From NCBI GenBank assembly GCA_963718355.1, contig CAVQZA010000005.1, forward strand, positions 174,672 to 238,671: DNA of 64,000 bases, given 5' to 3'. The notes under the pieces were generated by a model. That model ran no database searches. It saw only the letters and a program-made list of their open reading frames with translations, and was not told where the DNA came from. Position 1 is the first letter of the stretch; each line of letters starts with the position of its first letter. Origin of the DNA: CAVQZA01 sp963718355. Lineage in GTDB: Bacteria > Actinomycetota > Thermoleophilia > Gaiellales > Gaiellaceae. Positions 45,599-53,702 of the stretch are shown piece after piece. The translations under genes were made by a program, and so were the position numbers.

Positions 45599-46245
45599 TA
45601 GAGCCCGGGCTCGTACGAGCGGTCGACCTCGGCGCGGATCTCCGGCTCCGGGCGCTGCTCCGCGACCGACCGCTCGGCGATCGTGCGGCTCGGGCTCATC
45701 ACGCTCACCGGGTCGGGCCACGACTCGGGCTTCCAGAGCCCGCCGCGGAGGAACGCCTTGGCGCAATGGCTGAAGACCTGCTCGACGGCGATGTCGGCCA
45801 CGAACCACGGCGTCTTGCCGTCGACCGCGCACAGCTCGAGGAGCGCGGGGTCGCGGGTCAGCTGTGCCGTGCCGTTGACGCGAAGCGTCTCGGTGATGCC
45901 CGGGACGACGAAGAGGAGCGCGATGCCCGGCCGCTCGACGAGATTCTGGAGCCCGTCGAACCGCTTGTTCCCGGGGAAGTCGGGCAGCAGGAGCCGCTGC
46001 TCGTCGAGGACCTTCACGAAACCGGCCGGCCCGCCCTTCGGCGAGGCGTCACACGTCCCGTCGGCCGCGGCGGTCGCGAGCACGAGGAACGGCGCCGAGT
46101 CGATGAACGCGACCGCCCGCTCGTCGAGCGCCGTCGTCTCCTTGGTGATCGCGCGCTCGGCCGGCTCACCGACGATGGCCCGGAGCTCGTCGACGCTCGA
46201 GATCGTGTGCTGGTCCGTCGTGCTCACAGGCTGTGAAAGTACCAT
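45595..46245 (-). CDS. PPOX-type flavin-binding split-barrel protein (MSMEG_1061-like)
   Basis: A 216-residue protein with a pyridoxamine 5'-phosphate oxidase-like split barrel. FLVLATAAADGTCDASPKGGP and LLPDFPGNKRFDGLQNLVER are the FMN- or F420-binding segments of this fold. The C-terminal SRTIAERSVAEQRPEP tail is typical of one actinobacterial subfamily. Substrate unknown. ATG 46245 places the start beside an AT-rich region shared with the divergent arsR gene; GTG 46227 is an alternative. The end overlaps the CTG start of rpiA. Confidence 0.8.
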   Translation of the reverse strand: MVLSQPVSTTDQHTISSVDELRAIVGEPAERAITKETTALDERAVAFIDSAPFLVLATAAADGTCDASPKGGPAGFVKVLDEQRLLLPDFPGNKRFDGLQNLVERPGIALLFVVPGITETLRVNGTAQLTRDPALLELCAVDGKTPWFVADIAVEQVFSHCAKAFLRGGLWKPESWPDPVSVMSPSRTIAERSVAEQRPEPEIRAEVDRSYEPGLY

Positions 46246-46292
46246 CTCAATGTTTCTGGAAAGAAATGAAGATATTTAGATAGATTGTCGCT
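46246..46292. promoter_or_regulatory. AT-rich divergent promoter/operator region of arsR-hyf
   Basis: This 47-base gap is strikingly AT-rich for its surroundings. It contains an inverted repeat TTTCT-GGAA-AGAAA at 46253-46266, a likely operator for the ArsR-type protein, and a TAGATAGATT segment at 46278-46287 that could supply a -10 box only a few bases before the GTG at 46293. The site should control both arsR-hyf and the flavoprotein gene. Confidence 0.5.
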
Positions 46293-46628
46293 GTGCCGCA
46301 CAACTCAGGCCCGGCCCACGAGGTGAAGGCGAACCTCTTTCGCGTGCTCGGACACCCGGCCCGGGTGCGAATCCTCGAACTGCTCCGCGACGGCGAGCGC
46401 TCGGTCGGCGCGCTCCAGGCGGAGCTCGGGCTGGACTCCGGCGGCACCTCGCAACACCTGTCGGCGCTCCGGCGGATCGGGCTCGTGGAGTCGCGGCGCG
46501 AGGGGACGAGCGTCTTCTACCGCGTCGACGACCAGCACGTCTTCGAGCTGCTCGAGGCGGCTCGGGCGATCATCACGCGTCGGCTCGCCGAGCAGCAGAC
46601 GATCCTGAGCGAGCTCGAGACCACGTGA
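46293..46628 (+). CDS. ArsR-family transcriptional regulator of the hyf-like operon
   Basis: A 111-residue winged-helix regulator. FRVLGHPARVRILELLRDG and GGTSQHLSALRRIGLVESRR are the DNA-binding helices of the ArsR fold. No cysteine is present, so the ELCVCDL metal-sensing site is absent and the signal is not a classical thiol-bound metal. The start GTG 46293 lies directly behind the AT-rich operator, and the stop overlaps hyfB by four bases. In M. tuberculosis the ArsR-type regulator Rv0081 likewise sits at the head of a hydrogenase-4/formate-hydrogenlyase-like cluster, so autoregulation and control of this operon are likely. Confidence 0.86.
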   Translation: MPHNSGPAHEVKANLFRVLGHPARVRILELLRDGERSVGALQAELGLDSGGTSQHLSALRRIGLVESRREGTSVFYRVDDQHVFELLEAARAIITRRLAEQQTILSELETT

Positions 46629-48571
46629 CCGGCGCGATCCTCGTGCTCGGCCTGAGCGCAGTCGCGCTCGGCGGAGCGCTCTGCGCGGCCCGGCGGCTGT
46701 TCACAGCTGGGCTCGCAGTGCAGGCGGCCGGGGCAACGCTCGTCGCGGTCGGCGGCTTCTGGGCACTCGCCGCGGGCGACGTCCTCGGCGCGCCGTTCAC
46801 GAGCTCGTTCGTGCCCCGACTCGGCGTCGACGGCCTGACCGCGTTCTTTCTCGCCACGCTGGGCCTGATCGCTGCCCCGGCGCTCGTCTACTCGATCCGG
46901 TACCTCGAGCCGACGGCGACAGGGCGCGCCGTCGCGGTGCTCGGCGCCTGCTTCGTCCTCGCGCTCGCGCTTGTCGTCTGCGCGCGCGACCCGCTCACGT
47001 TCCTGCTCGCCTGGGAGCTGATGACGATCCTCTCCGCGGCCGTGATCCTCGTCGCGCGCTCGGGCAGTCCTGACGCGCGCCGCACGGTGTTCACGTACGC
47101 GTCGATCACGCACCTCGCGGGAGCGGGGACCTGGATCTCGATCCTGCTACTCGCGGAGGCGGGCGCGATCGGGAGCCCACAAGCGATCAGGAGCGGCTCG
47201 GGCCTGCAGATCGCGATCGCCCTCGCAGCACTGATTGGGATGGGCGCGAAGGCCGGGCTGATGCCGCTGCACGTCTGGCTTCCGCGCACGCATCCGCTCG
47301 CACCCGCGCCGGTGTCGGCGCTGATGAGCGGGGTGATGATCAAGGTCGCGATCTACGGCCTCGTGCGCGTCCTCGTCGACTGGGCCGGGATTCTGCCGTC
47401 GTGGTTCGGCGTGCTCGTGCTCGGCCTCGGCGCGCTCTCGGCGGTCGGCGGCGTCCTTTACGCGATCTTCCAGCACGACCTGAAACGGTTGCTGGCGCTG
47501 CATTCGATCGAGAACGTGGGGATCATCGTGCTGGGCCTCGGCGCCTGCCTCGTGCTGCGGGCGCGCGGCGCGGACACCTGGGCGGCGTTCGCGCTCGGGG
47601 CGGCGCTTCTGCACACGCTGAACCACGCGGTCTTCAAGTCGCTGCTGTTCCTCGGCGCGGGCGCGTTCGAGAAGGCGGTGGGCGCGCTCGAGCTCGACCG
47701 GCTCGGCGGCCTGCTCCGAAGGATGCCCTGGACCGGCGGCGCCTTCCTCGTCGGGGCGATGGCGATCGCCGGCCTGCCGCCGTTGAACGGCTTCTCTTCC
47801 GAGTGGCTGACGTTGCAGTCGCTGCTGCACGTCACCGTGTACGGGAACCTCGGCGACGGGCTGGCGGGAGCCGTCGCGCTGGCCGCGCTCGGGGCGACCG
47901 TCGGTCTCGCGGTGTTCTGCTTCGTCAAGGTCGTCGGGCTCGTGCTGCTCGGCCGGCCCCGGCGGGATGCCGTTGCCACTGCGGTGGAGGCGCCGCGGCT
48001 GATGCGGGGCGCTGTTGTCTTCCTCGCGCTCGCCTGCGTCGGCCTCGGCCTGGCTCCCGGGCTCCTCTTCGGGCTTCTCGCCGGGCTCGCGCCCTGGCCC
48101 GCGGCGGCGCCGACGACCATCGGGCTCCATCTGCCGGGCACGGGCTCGCTGCCGACGCTGGGAATCGCGGTCATCCTCGTCGGGCTGACCGGAGGCCTCG
48201 TGCTCCTGCGCGGCCGGCGCAGCGCCGTACCGGCGCCGACCTGGGCGAGCGGCCAGCTCGTCGAGAGCCGGCTGAACTGGACGAGCGCCGGCTTCACGAA
48301 GCCACTGCGGCTCGTGCTCGAGGCGGTCCTGCGCCCGCAGCGCGAGATCACCGTTCGCACCGAGGGAGGCGTCGTTCAGGAGGTGAGCTACCGCGGGCAC
48401 GTGCCGCAGCTGATCGACGAGCGCGTCTACCGCCCGCTCGTCCGCGTCTCGCTGGCCGCGGCGACCCACGCGCGGCGGCTGCAGAGCGGCAGCCTCGGGA
48501 CGTACGTCCTCTATCTGATCGGGCTCGTCGTCGTCCTTCTCGCGGCCGCCCGGTTCGGGGTGATCGGATGA
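46625..48571 (+). CDS. hyfB: Hydrogenase-4 subunit B-like antiporter-type membrane subunit
   Basis: A 648-residue membrane protein with about sixteen helices, homologous to HyfB/HycC and to complex I NuoL/M. The Mrp-antiporter proton-path residues are visible: Glu in LLAWELMTI, Lys in GAKAGLMPLHVWLPRTHP, Lys/His in FQHDLKRLLALHSIENVGI, and His in LLHTLNHAVFKS. A C-terminal soluble segment (VTRTEGGVVQEVSYRGHVP-like, residues 565-600) precedes a last helix. GTG 46625 is coupled to arsR. This subunit would move protons or sodium across the membrane, driven by electron transfer. Confidence 0.9.
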   Translation: MTGAILVLGLSAVALGGALCAARRLFTAGLAVQAAGATLVAVGGFWALAAGDVLGAPFTSSFVPRLGVDGLTAFFLATLGLIAAPALVYSIRYLEPTATGRAVAVLGACFVLALALVVCARDPLTFLLAWELMTILSAAVILVARSGSPDARRTVFTYASITHLAGAGTWISILLLAEAGAIGSPQAIRSGSGLQIAIALAALIGMGAKAGLMPLHVWLPRTHPLAPAPVSALMSGVMIKVAIYGLVRVLVDWAGILPSWFGVLVLGLGALSAVGGVLYAIFQHDLKRLLALHSIENVGIIVLGLGACLVLRARGADTWAAFALGAALLHTLNHAVFKSLLFLGAGAFEKAVGALELDRLGGLLRRMPWTGGAFLVGAMAIAGLPPLNGFSSEWLTLQSLLHVTVYGNLGDGLAGAVALAALGATVGLAVFCFVKVVGLVLLGRPRRDAVATAVEAPRLMRGAVVFLALACVGLGLAPGLLFGLLAGLAPWPAAAPTTIGLHLPGTGSLPTLGIAVILVGLTGGLVLLRGRRSAVPAPTWASGQLVESRLNWTSAGFTKPLRLVLEAVLRPQREITVRTEGGVVQEVSYRGHVPQLIDERVYRPLVRVSLAAATHARRLQSGSLGTYVLYLIGLVVVLLAAARFGVIG

Positions 48572-49494
48572 CCACGGCGACGCTTGCGGCCGGCGGCGCA
48601 CAGATCGTTGGCGGGATCCTGCTCGCGCCGCTCCTACCGGGCCTCGTCCAGCACTGGAAGGCGAGGCTCCAGGGCCGCCGAGGGCCCTCGCCGCTCCAGC
48701 CGTATCGCGAGCTGCGCCGCCTCTGGGGGAAGAGCGCCGTCACGATCGAGGGCACAACCCTCGTCTACCGGCTCGCCCCGGCTGTCGTTGCCGCGAGCCT
48801 CATCGCGGCCGTGCTGCTCGTTCCGGCGGCGGAGCTCGCGCCGAACTGGGGCGTCGGCCACGACCTGCTGGCGCTGGCGGGGTTCCTCGCGCTCGGGCGT
48901 TTCGCCGTCGCCGCGGCATCCTGGGACGTCGCCAACGGCTTCTCGCTGATGGGCGCGAGCCGCGATCTGACCCTCGCGGTCTTCGTCGAGGCGACGCTGG
49001 TCCTCTCCGTCGCGATAGCCGCACTGGTTGCCGGGACGACCGACCTACCCGCAGTCGTCGCAGGGACCGCCGGGACGGCCGTGTGGTCGAGCCCGGCGCT
49101 CGCGCTGGGGGCGGTGGCGTTCGCTCTCGTCGTGCTCGCCGAGACCGGCCGCCAACCCGTCGACAACCCCGACACGCACCTCGAGCTGACCATGATCCAC
49201 GAAGGCCCGCTGCTCGAGTACGCGGGCCGCGACCTCGCGTATCTGCAATGGGCGGCGAGCGCCCGCCACTGGATCGTCCTGGTGATCGGGGCGCAGATCT
49301 TCCTGCCGCACGCGCAGAACGTCTGGTGGCAGCTCGCGCTGTTGCCCGTCGTGCTCGTCGCGCTCTGCGCAGGGCTCGCGCTCGGCGAGACGCTCGTGGC
49401 GAAGATGCGGATCCTCCTCGTCCCGCGCCTGCTGGCGGTTGGAGCGGTCGTCGCTCTCCTCGGAATCGCCACCTGGCTCGTGGGGACCCTGTGA
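48568..49494 (+). CDS. hyfC: Hydrogenase-4 subunit C-like membrane anchor (NuoH-type)
   Basis: A 308-residue membrane protein with about eight helices, homologous to HyfC/HycD and complex I NuoH, which docks the hydrophilic electron-transfer module. LQGRRGPSPLQPYRELRRLWGK and LAETGRQPVDNPDTHLELTMIHE are the conserved cytoplasmic loops (the latter matches the E-x-P-x-D-x-x-E loop at the quinone/proton entry of NuoH). ATG 48568 overlaps hyfB as ATGA and the stop overlaps the next GTG. Confidence 0.9.
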   Translation: MTTATLAAGGAQIVGGILLAPLLPGLVQHWKARLQGRRGPSPLQPYRELRRLWGKSAVTIEGTTLVYRLAPAVVAASLIAAVLLVPAAELAPNWGVGHDLLALAGFLALGRFAVAAASWDVANGFSLMGASRDLTLAVFVEATLVLSVAIAALVAGTTDLPAVVAGTAGTAVWSSPALALGAVAFALVVLAETGRQPVDNPDTHLELTMIHEGPLLEYAGRDLAYLQWAASARHWIVLVIGAQIFLPHAQNVWWQLALLPVVLVALCAGLALGETLVAKMRILLVPRLLAVGAVVALLGIATWLVGTL

Positions 49495-50102
49495 ACGGCG
49501 CGGTGATCTGGACGATCGTCGCGATGGGCCTCGCGGTCGTGACGGTCAGGCGCCGCTCGCTGGCCGTCGGCCTGCTGACCGCCCAGGCGCTCGTCCTCGT
49601 CGGAGTCGCGCTGAAGCAGGCGACGAGCGGCGCCGACGTCGTCGCGGCGGTCGTGCTCGCGGCGCGGGCGGTCGCGCTCGCGGCACTCTTCTACGCCCTC
49701 GTCGCTCGGTCGCGCGAGGCGAGGCCGGTGCGCGCGAGCGTCGCGCCGCTCGCCCGCGCCGGCGCCGCGGTCGCGCTCGCGCTCGCGCTGACCTGGCTCG
49801 TGCCGACGATCGGACTCGCGTCGCGCAACGCGGAGCGCGGAGTGATCGCGCTCGTCGCGTTCGGAATGGTCGCCGTCGCCCTCCGGCGGGCGACGCTCTT
49901 CCAGATCATGGGCGTCGTCCTGGTCGAAAACGGCCTCGCGCTCGCCGCGCTCGAGCTTCCCGGCGTCTCGTCCCTGGCGATCGAGATCGGCGTCGCGCTC
50001 GACCTGACGCTCGTCGTGCTCGTCGCGGCCGTCTTCCACGAGCGGATCTTCGCCGAGTTCGGCTCAGGCGACAGCGCGGCCCTGAGGACACTTCGTGACT
50101 AG
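49491..50102 (+). CDS. hyfE: Hydrogenase-4 subunit E-like membrane protein
   Basis: A 203-residue protein with about six helices, in the HyfE position between the NuoH-type and second antiporter-type subunits. Its C-terminal half (LFQIMGVVLVENGLALAALEL, then a hydrophobic helix and a short soluble tail) resembles NuoK, with a membrane Glu in VENG that corresponds to the NuoK proton-path Glu. GTG 49491 overlaps hyfC; the end overlaps hyfF by eight bases. Confidence 0.82.
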   Translation: MNGAVIWTIVAMGLAVVTVRRRSLAVGLLTAQALVLVGVALKQATSGADVVAAVVLAARAVALAALFYALVARSREARPVRASVAPLARAGAAVALALALTWLVPTIGLASRNAERGVIALVAFGMVAVALRRATLFQIMGVVLVENGLALAALELPGVSSLAIEIGVALDLTLVVLVAAVFHERIFAEFGSGDSAALRTLRD

Positions 50103-51558
50103 CCGGGAGCTGCTCGCGGTCGCGCTTCTGTCGGCGCCGGCGCTGACGGCGATCCTCCTCGCGCTCGTGCCACGCGGCGTCGTGACGCGCGTCGCGATCG
50201 CGGGTGCGCTCGTCACGGGTGGGCTCGCGATCGCGCTCTCGGCGGTCGCGCTCGCCGATCCGAACGGTTCCGTCGTCGGCACCTGGATCGTCGTCGATCC
50301 CGCAGGCGGCCTCCTCGTCGGCGTGATCGGCCTTGTCGGGCTCGCCAGCCTGCTCGTCTCGCCCGCCTACCTCGCTTCGGCCCGGAGCTCGCTCGCCCCG
50401 GAGCACAAGAGCGAGCGGCTCTATTTCATCCTGCTCTACTGCTTCTGGGCGATCCTGCTCGCCGTGCCGCTAGCGGGCAACCTCGCCGCTGCGTGGCTGC
50501 TCGTCGAGGCGACGACGGCGGCCTCGGCGCTACTCGTCGGTTTCAGCGGCAAGGCTCGCGCGCTGGAGGCCGGCTGGAAGTATCTGATCCTGACCTCGCT
50601 CGGCCTCGGCGTAGCCCTGCTCGGGGTCGTGCTGCTCGCGGCCGGAGTGCCCGGCGGAGGGCTCGGCGCGCTCTCCTGGCACGCGCTCACGACGTACTCC
50701 ACAGGCGAGAGCGGTGCGCTCGTCGCGTACCTGCTCCTGCTGGCGGGGCTGGCGGCCAAGATCGGCCTTGCGCCCGTGCACAACTGGCTTCCGGATGCGC
50801 ACGCTGAGGCGCCGCCGCCCGTCTCGGCGCTCCTCTCCGCGGCTCTGCTTCCCGCAGTGCTGGTCGTTGTCTGGCGCTGCGAGCAGGCGCTCGGACCGGT
50901 GATCGGCGCGCGGACTGCGCAGTCGGTCCTGATCGCGTTCGGGCTCGTCTCGCTGCTGGCCGCCGTCCCGTTCCTCTGGCAGTCGATGGCGTGGAAGCGT
51001 CTGCTGGCCTACTCGAGCCTCGAGCACATGGGCGTGCTGGCGCTCGGGATCGGCTTCGCGTCGCCGCTGGCGATCGCCGGCGTTGTGATCCACGTCCTCG
51101 GCCATGCGATCGCCAAGGCCCTCGGCTTCTACGCGGCAACACCGCTGCTGGCGCACGACCCGCGCGCCGGCGGGCACGAGGTCACCGGGATCGGCCGCAC
51201 GCAGCCGGCGCTTGGCGCGTCGATGGGGCTCTCGCTCGCTGCGCTGTCGGGCCTGCCACCCTCGCCGCTCTTCGTGAGCGAGGTGCTGATCGTCGCCGGC
51301 GGTTTCGAGGCTGAGCGCTCCTGGGCCGCCGCCGGTGCCGCGGTCCTGCTCTCGCTCGGCTTCCTCGGGCTGGCACACGCGTTGCTCGAGACGACCGTGG
51401 GCAAGGCCCACCGCCGCGAAGTGGGCGCGCTCCCGGGTCTCCGCGGGGTCCGCGTGCTGGCGGTCATCTCGCTCGCGCTCCTGCTCGTGCTGGCGGCGGC
51501 GGGCTTCTGGCTCCCGGGAACCGACCTTGTCGACGCGCTCCAGCGGGGAATCTCGTGA
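50095..51558 (+). CDS. hyfF: Hydrogenase-4 subunit F-like second antiporter-type subunit
   Basis: A 487-residue membrane protein with about fourteen helices, a NuoN/NuoL-like antiporter subunit. Proton-path residues appear as Glu in WLLVEATTAASALL, Lys in AAKIGLAPVHNWLPDAHAEAP, Lys in SMAWKRLLAYSSLEHMGV and His/Lys in HVLGHAIAKALGFYA. The operon thus has two antiporter-type subunits, as in Hyf rather than Hyc (formate hydrogenlyase 1), so more than one ion per electron pair could be moved. GTG 50095 overlaps hyfE; the stop overlaps hyfG. Confidence 0.88.
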   Translation: MTSRELLAVALLSAPALTAILLALVPRGVVTRVAIAGALVTGGLAIALSAVALADPNGSVVGTWIVVDPAGGLLVGVIGLVGLASLLVSPAYLASARSSLAPEHKSERLYFILLYCFWAILLAVPLAGNLAAAWLLVEATTAASALLVGFSGKARALEAGWKYLILTSLGLGVALLGVVLLAAGVPGGGLGALSWHALTTYSTGESGALVAYLLLLAGLAAKIGLAPVHNWLPDAHAEAPPPVSALLSAALLPAVLVVVWRCEQALGPVIGARTAQSVLIAFGLVSLLAAVPFLWQSMAWKRLLAYSSLEHMGVLALGIGFASPLAIAGVVIHVLGHAIAKALGFYAATPLLAHDPRAGGHEVTGIGRTQPALGASMGLSLAALSGLPPSPLFVSEVLIVAGGFEAERSWAAAGAAVLLSLGFLGLAHALLETTVGKAHRREVGALPGLRGVRVLAVISLALLLVLAAAGFWLPGTDLVDALQRGIS

Positions 51559-52937
51559 CGGGTTACCGCGAACGGGTCACCGACGCACTCGAAGCCGGCT
51601 TCCGGTTTGCCGGTCTTCACTCCTCCGCCGGCGGGACGGTCGTGCGGGTGCTGCTGACGTCCCCGGACGGTTCTGTGCGGCTCGAGGACGTCGCCGTCGA
51701 CGGTGGCACGGTGCCGTCGATCGTCGACCTCGTCCCGGCGGCCGGCTGGGACGAGCGCGAAGCCGCCGATCTCGACGGGCTCGTCTTCGCCGGTCATGAG
51801 CCGCTGCGGCCGTTGCTCGATCACGCGGCCCCTACCGACAGCTGGACGGTCAGGGTGTCGGGTGAGGACGCGTACGAGATCGCGGTCGGCCCGATCCACG
51901 CCGGCGTCATCGAGTCGGGCCATTTCCGGTTTCACGTCGTCGGCGACCGCATCCTCCAGCTGGACGCGCGCCTCTTCTACAAGCGCCGAGGCCTCGAGCG
52001 GGCGGCGGAGGGGAAGGTGCTCGAGGAAGGGGCTGCGTACGTCGCTCGCGCCTGCGCCGCGTGCACGGTCACGAACGGTGTCGCCTACGCCCACGCCTGC
52101 GAGGACGCGCTCGGTCTCGAGCCGTCGGCCGAGCTCGCGCGCGTCCGCACGATCCTGCTCGAGCTGGAGCGTGCCTGGAGTCATCTCAACGACGTCGCCG
52201 CGGTGTGCGCCGGAGTGGGGCTCGCAGCCGGCAACAACGCCTTCGCAGCGTTGACCGAGCGCGCGCGCCGGCTCAACGCCGAGCTCACCGGGCACCGCTT
52301 CCTGTTCGGCAGCGTCCGCGTCGGCGGGAGCGCGCTCGAGCTCGATCGCGAGCGCGTTTCGGCAGCGCGGGGCGAGCTCGAAGCGCTGCGCCTGGCCGCG
52401 GCGAGCGGCTGGAGGGAGCTCGACTTCAACTCCTCGTTCCAGGACCGGCTCCCGGACATCGGCGTCGTCACGGCGGCGGACGTAGCGAGGCTCGGTGCGG
52501 TCGGGCCGGCGGCGCGTGCGGCCGGCCATGCCGAGGACGTGCGCTCCGTCTCGCCGCGGCTGGCCTACGACGGGTTCGAGCCGGTCGTCCCGGAAAGGCC
52601 GGCCGGTGACGTCCAGGCCAGGCTAGACCAGCGTGCGATCGAGCTCTGGCAGACGTTCGCCCTGCTAGACGCGCTGCTGGCCGAGCCCGTCGTCCCCACC
52701 GTGGCCACGCCCACGGGCCGCGAGCGGCAGATCGGGACCGGCCGGGTCGAGAGCCCGCGCGGCGCGACGAGTTGCATCGTCGAGCGCGACGGCGACCGGA
52801 TCGAGCGGCTCCGCCTGCGCACCGGCTCGTATGCCAACTGGCCCGTCGTCGCGTTCGCCGCCGCCGACAACCTGCTGCCCGACTTCCCGCTCATCAACAA
52901 GAGCTTCGAGCTCTGCTACGCCTGCGCGGACCGCTGA
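51555..52937 (+). CDS. hyfG: Group 4 [NiFe]-hydrogenase-like large subunit
   Basis: A 460-residue protein. Residues 1-110 resemble the NuoC-like domain fused to HycE/HyfG; the remainder is the NuoD-like/NiFe large subunit. The two CxxC motifs that bind the Ni-Fe centre are both present: C167/C170 in ARACAACTVTN and C454/C457 in LCYACADR. Differences from consensus: the usual CGIC...H reads CAAC...N (N174), and the DPC of the second motif is ELC. The protein ends at R460, the residue after which related proteins are cleaved, so no C-terminal extension needs removal. GTG 51555 overlaps hyfF. Confidence 0.88.
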   Translation: MTGYRERVTDALEAGFRFAGLHSSAGGTVVRVLLTSPDGSVRLEDVAVDGGTVPSIVDLVPAAGWDEREAADLDGLVFAGHEPLRPLLDHAAPTDSWTVRVSGEDAYEIAVGPIHAGVIESGHFRFHVVGDRILQLDARLFYKRRGLERAAEGKVLEEGAAYVARACAACTVTNGVAYAHACEDALGLEPSAELARVRTILLELERAWSHLNDVAAVCAGVGLAAGNNAFAALTERARRLNAELTGHRFLFGSVRVGGSALELDRERVSAARGELEALRLAAASGWRELDFNSSFQDRLPDIGVVTAADVARLGAVGPAARAAGHAEDVRSVSPRLAYDGFEPVVPERPAGDVQARLDQRAIELWQTFALLDALLAEPVVPTVATPTGRERQIGTGRVESPRGATSCIVERDGDRIERLRLRTGSYANWPVVAFAAADNLLPDFPLINKSFELCYACADR

Positions 52938-53398
52938 TGCTGACGATGCTCAGAGATCTCCGCCGACTGCGCCGCGAGGAGGGCCTCACGCGGCCGGACC
53001 GGGGGCGCAGCCTCGCGATCCGCCACGTCGACGCGGGCTCGTGCAACGGCTGCGAGCACGAGCTCACCCTCCTGTCGAGCCCGTACTACGACCTCCAGCG
53101 CTTCGGCCTCGGCATCGTCGCCTCGCCGCGCCACGCCGATGTGCTCCTCGTCACCGGCGCGGTCACGAGCCGGATGCACGACGCGCTCCTCGTCGCCTAC
53201 GCGGCGATGCCGGAGCCGCGCCGCGTCGCCGCACTTGGCGACTGCGCTCTCGGCTGCAACCTGCTCGGCTCTGCGGTGGACATCGTCGGCCCGGTCGAGG
53301 CGGTCCTACCGGTCGATCTGCGCATTCCGGGCTGCCCGCCGACACCGGGCGAGATCGCCGAGGCGCTCCTGCGCCTGGTCGATAACAAGCTAGGGTAG
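52937..53398 (+). CDS. hyfI: Group 4 hydrogenase-like small subunit (NuoB/HyfI-type)
   Basis: A 153-residue electron-transfer subunit. Cysteines for the proximal 4Fe-4S cluster are C36 and C39 (GSCNGCEHE), C103 (GDCALGC, with C107 as an extra) and C133 (IPGCPPTPGE). The arrangement matches NuoB/HycG/HyfI, which lie next to the large subunit. There is no separate ferredoxin-type HyfA/HyfH subunit in the window, so how electrons leave or enter is not shown. The start shares a base with the hyfG stop (TGATG). It is the last gene of the operon. Confidence 0.9.
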   Translation: MLTMLRDLRRLRREEGLTRPDRGRSLAIRHVDAGSCNGCEHELTLLSSPYYDLQRFGLGIVASPRHADVLLVTGAVTSRMHDALLVAYAAMPEPRRVAALGDCALGCNLLGSAVDIVGPVEAVLPVDLRIPGCPPTPGEIAEALLRLVDNKLG

Positions 53399-53402
53399 AC
53401 GC

Positions 53403-53618
53403 ATGGATGAGCCCGTTCCGGTGACGACCGTTGCAGACGAGCTCGAGGCAGACGTGGTCTGCGGGTTGCTCCGCTCGGCCGGGCTCGAGTGCGGTTTCCG
53501 CCCGACGGGCGCCGACGACTCGGCGTTCGAAGGGATCGGCGCCGGCCGGGTCGAGATCATCGTGCACGCCTCCGACCTCGATGCGGCACGCGAGATTCTC
53601 GACTCGACACCGGGCTAG
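53403..53618 (+). CDS. DUF2007-like small protein
   Basis: A 71-residue soluble protein. MDEPVPVTTVADELEADVV, LLRSAGLECGF and IIVHASDLDAAREILDS give the alpha-beta pattern of DUF2007 (putative prokaryotic signal-transducing protein), which resembles a small ACT-like or PII-like unit. It starts four bases after the hyfI stop, so it may be co-transcribed with the hydrogenase-like operon, but its role is unknown. Confidence 0.72.
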   Translation: MDEPVPVTTVADELEADVVCGLLRSAGLECGFRPTGADDSAFEGIGAGRVEIIVHASDLDAAREILDSTPG

Positions 53619-53640
53619 CGTTCCCCGGCACTGGACACGT

Positions 53641-53669
53641 TTGACGGACGCGCGGATCGTGTGCAGAAT
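53641..53669 (+). promoter_or_regulatory. Sigma-70-type promoter of the M24/dehydrogenase operon
   Basis: TTGACG at 53641-53646 and CAGAAT at 53664-53669 are separated by exactly 17 bases. Transcription would start near 53676, giving a leader of about 27 bases before ATG 53703 with an AGAGGA ribosome site. This is the clearest promoter I could read in the window. Confidence 0.55.
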
Positions 53670-53702
53670 CGCTGAACAGCTACGACGTCGAGAGGACAGA
53701 CG

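Noticed and set aside
51555..53398. Interpretation of the HyfG/HyfI pair as complex I NuoD/NuoB
   Set aside because: Complex I NuoD lacks the two CxxC pairs, which are present here, and the other nuo subunits (E, F, G, I, J) are missing.
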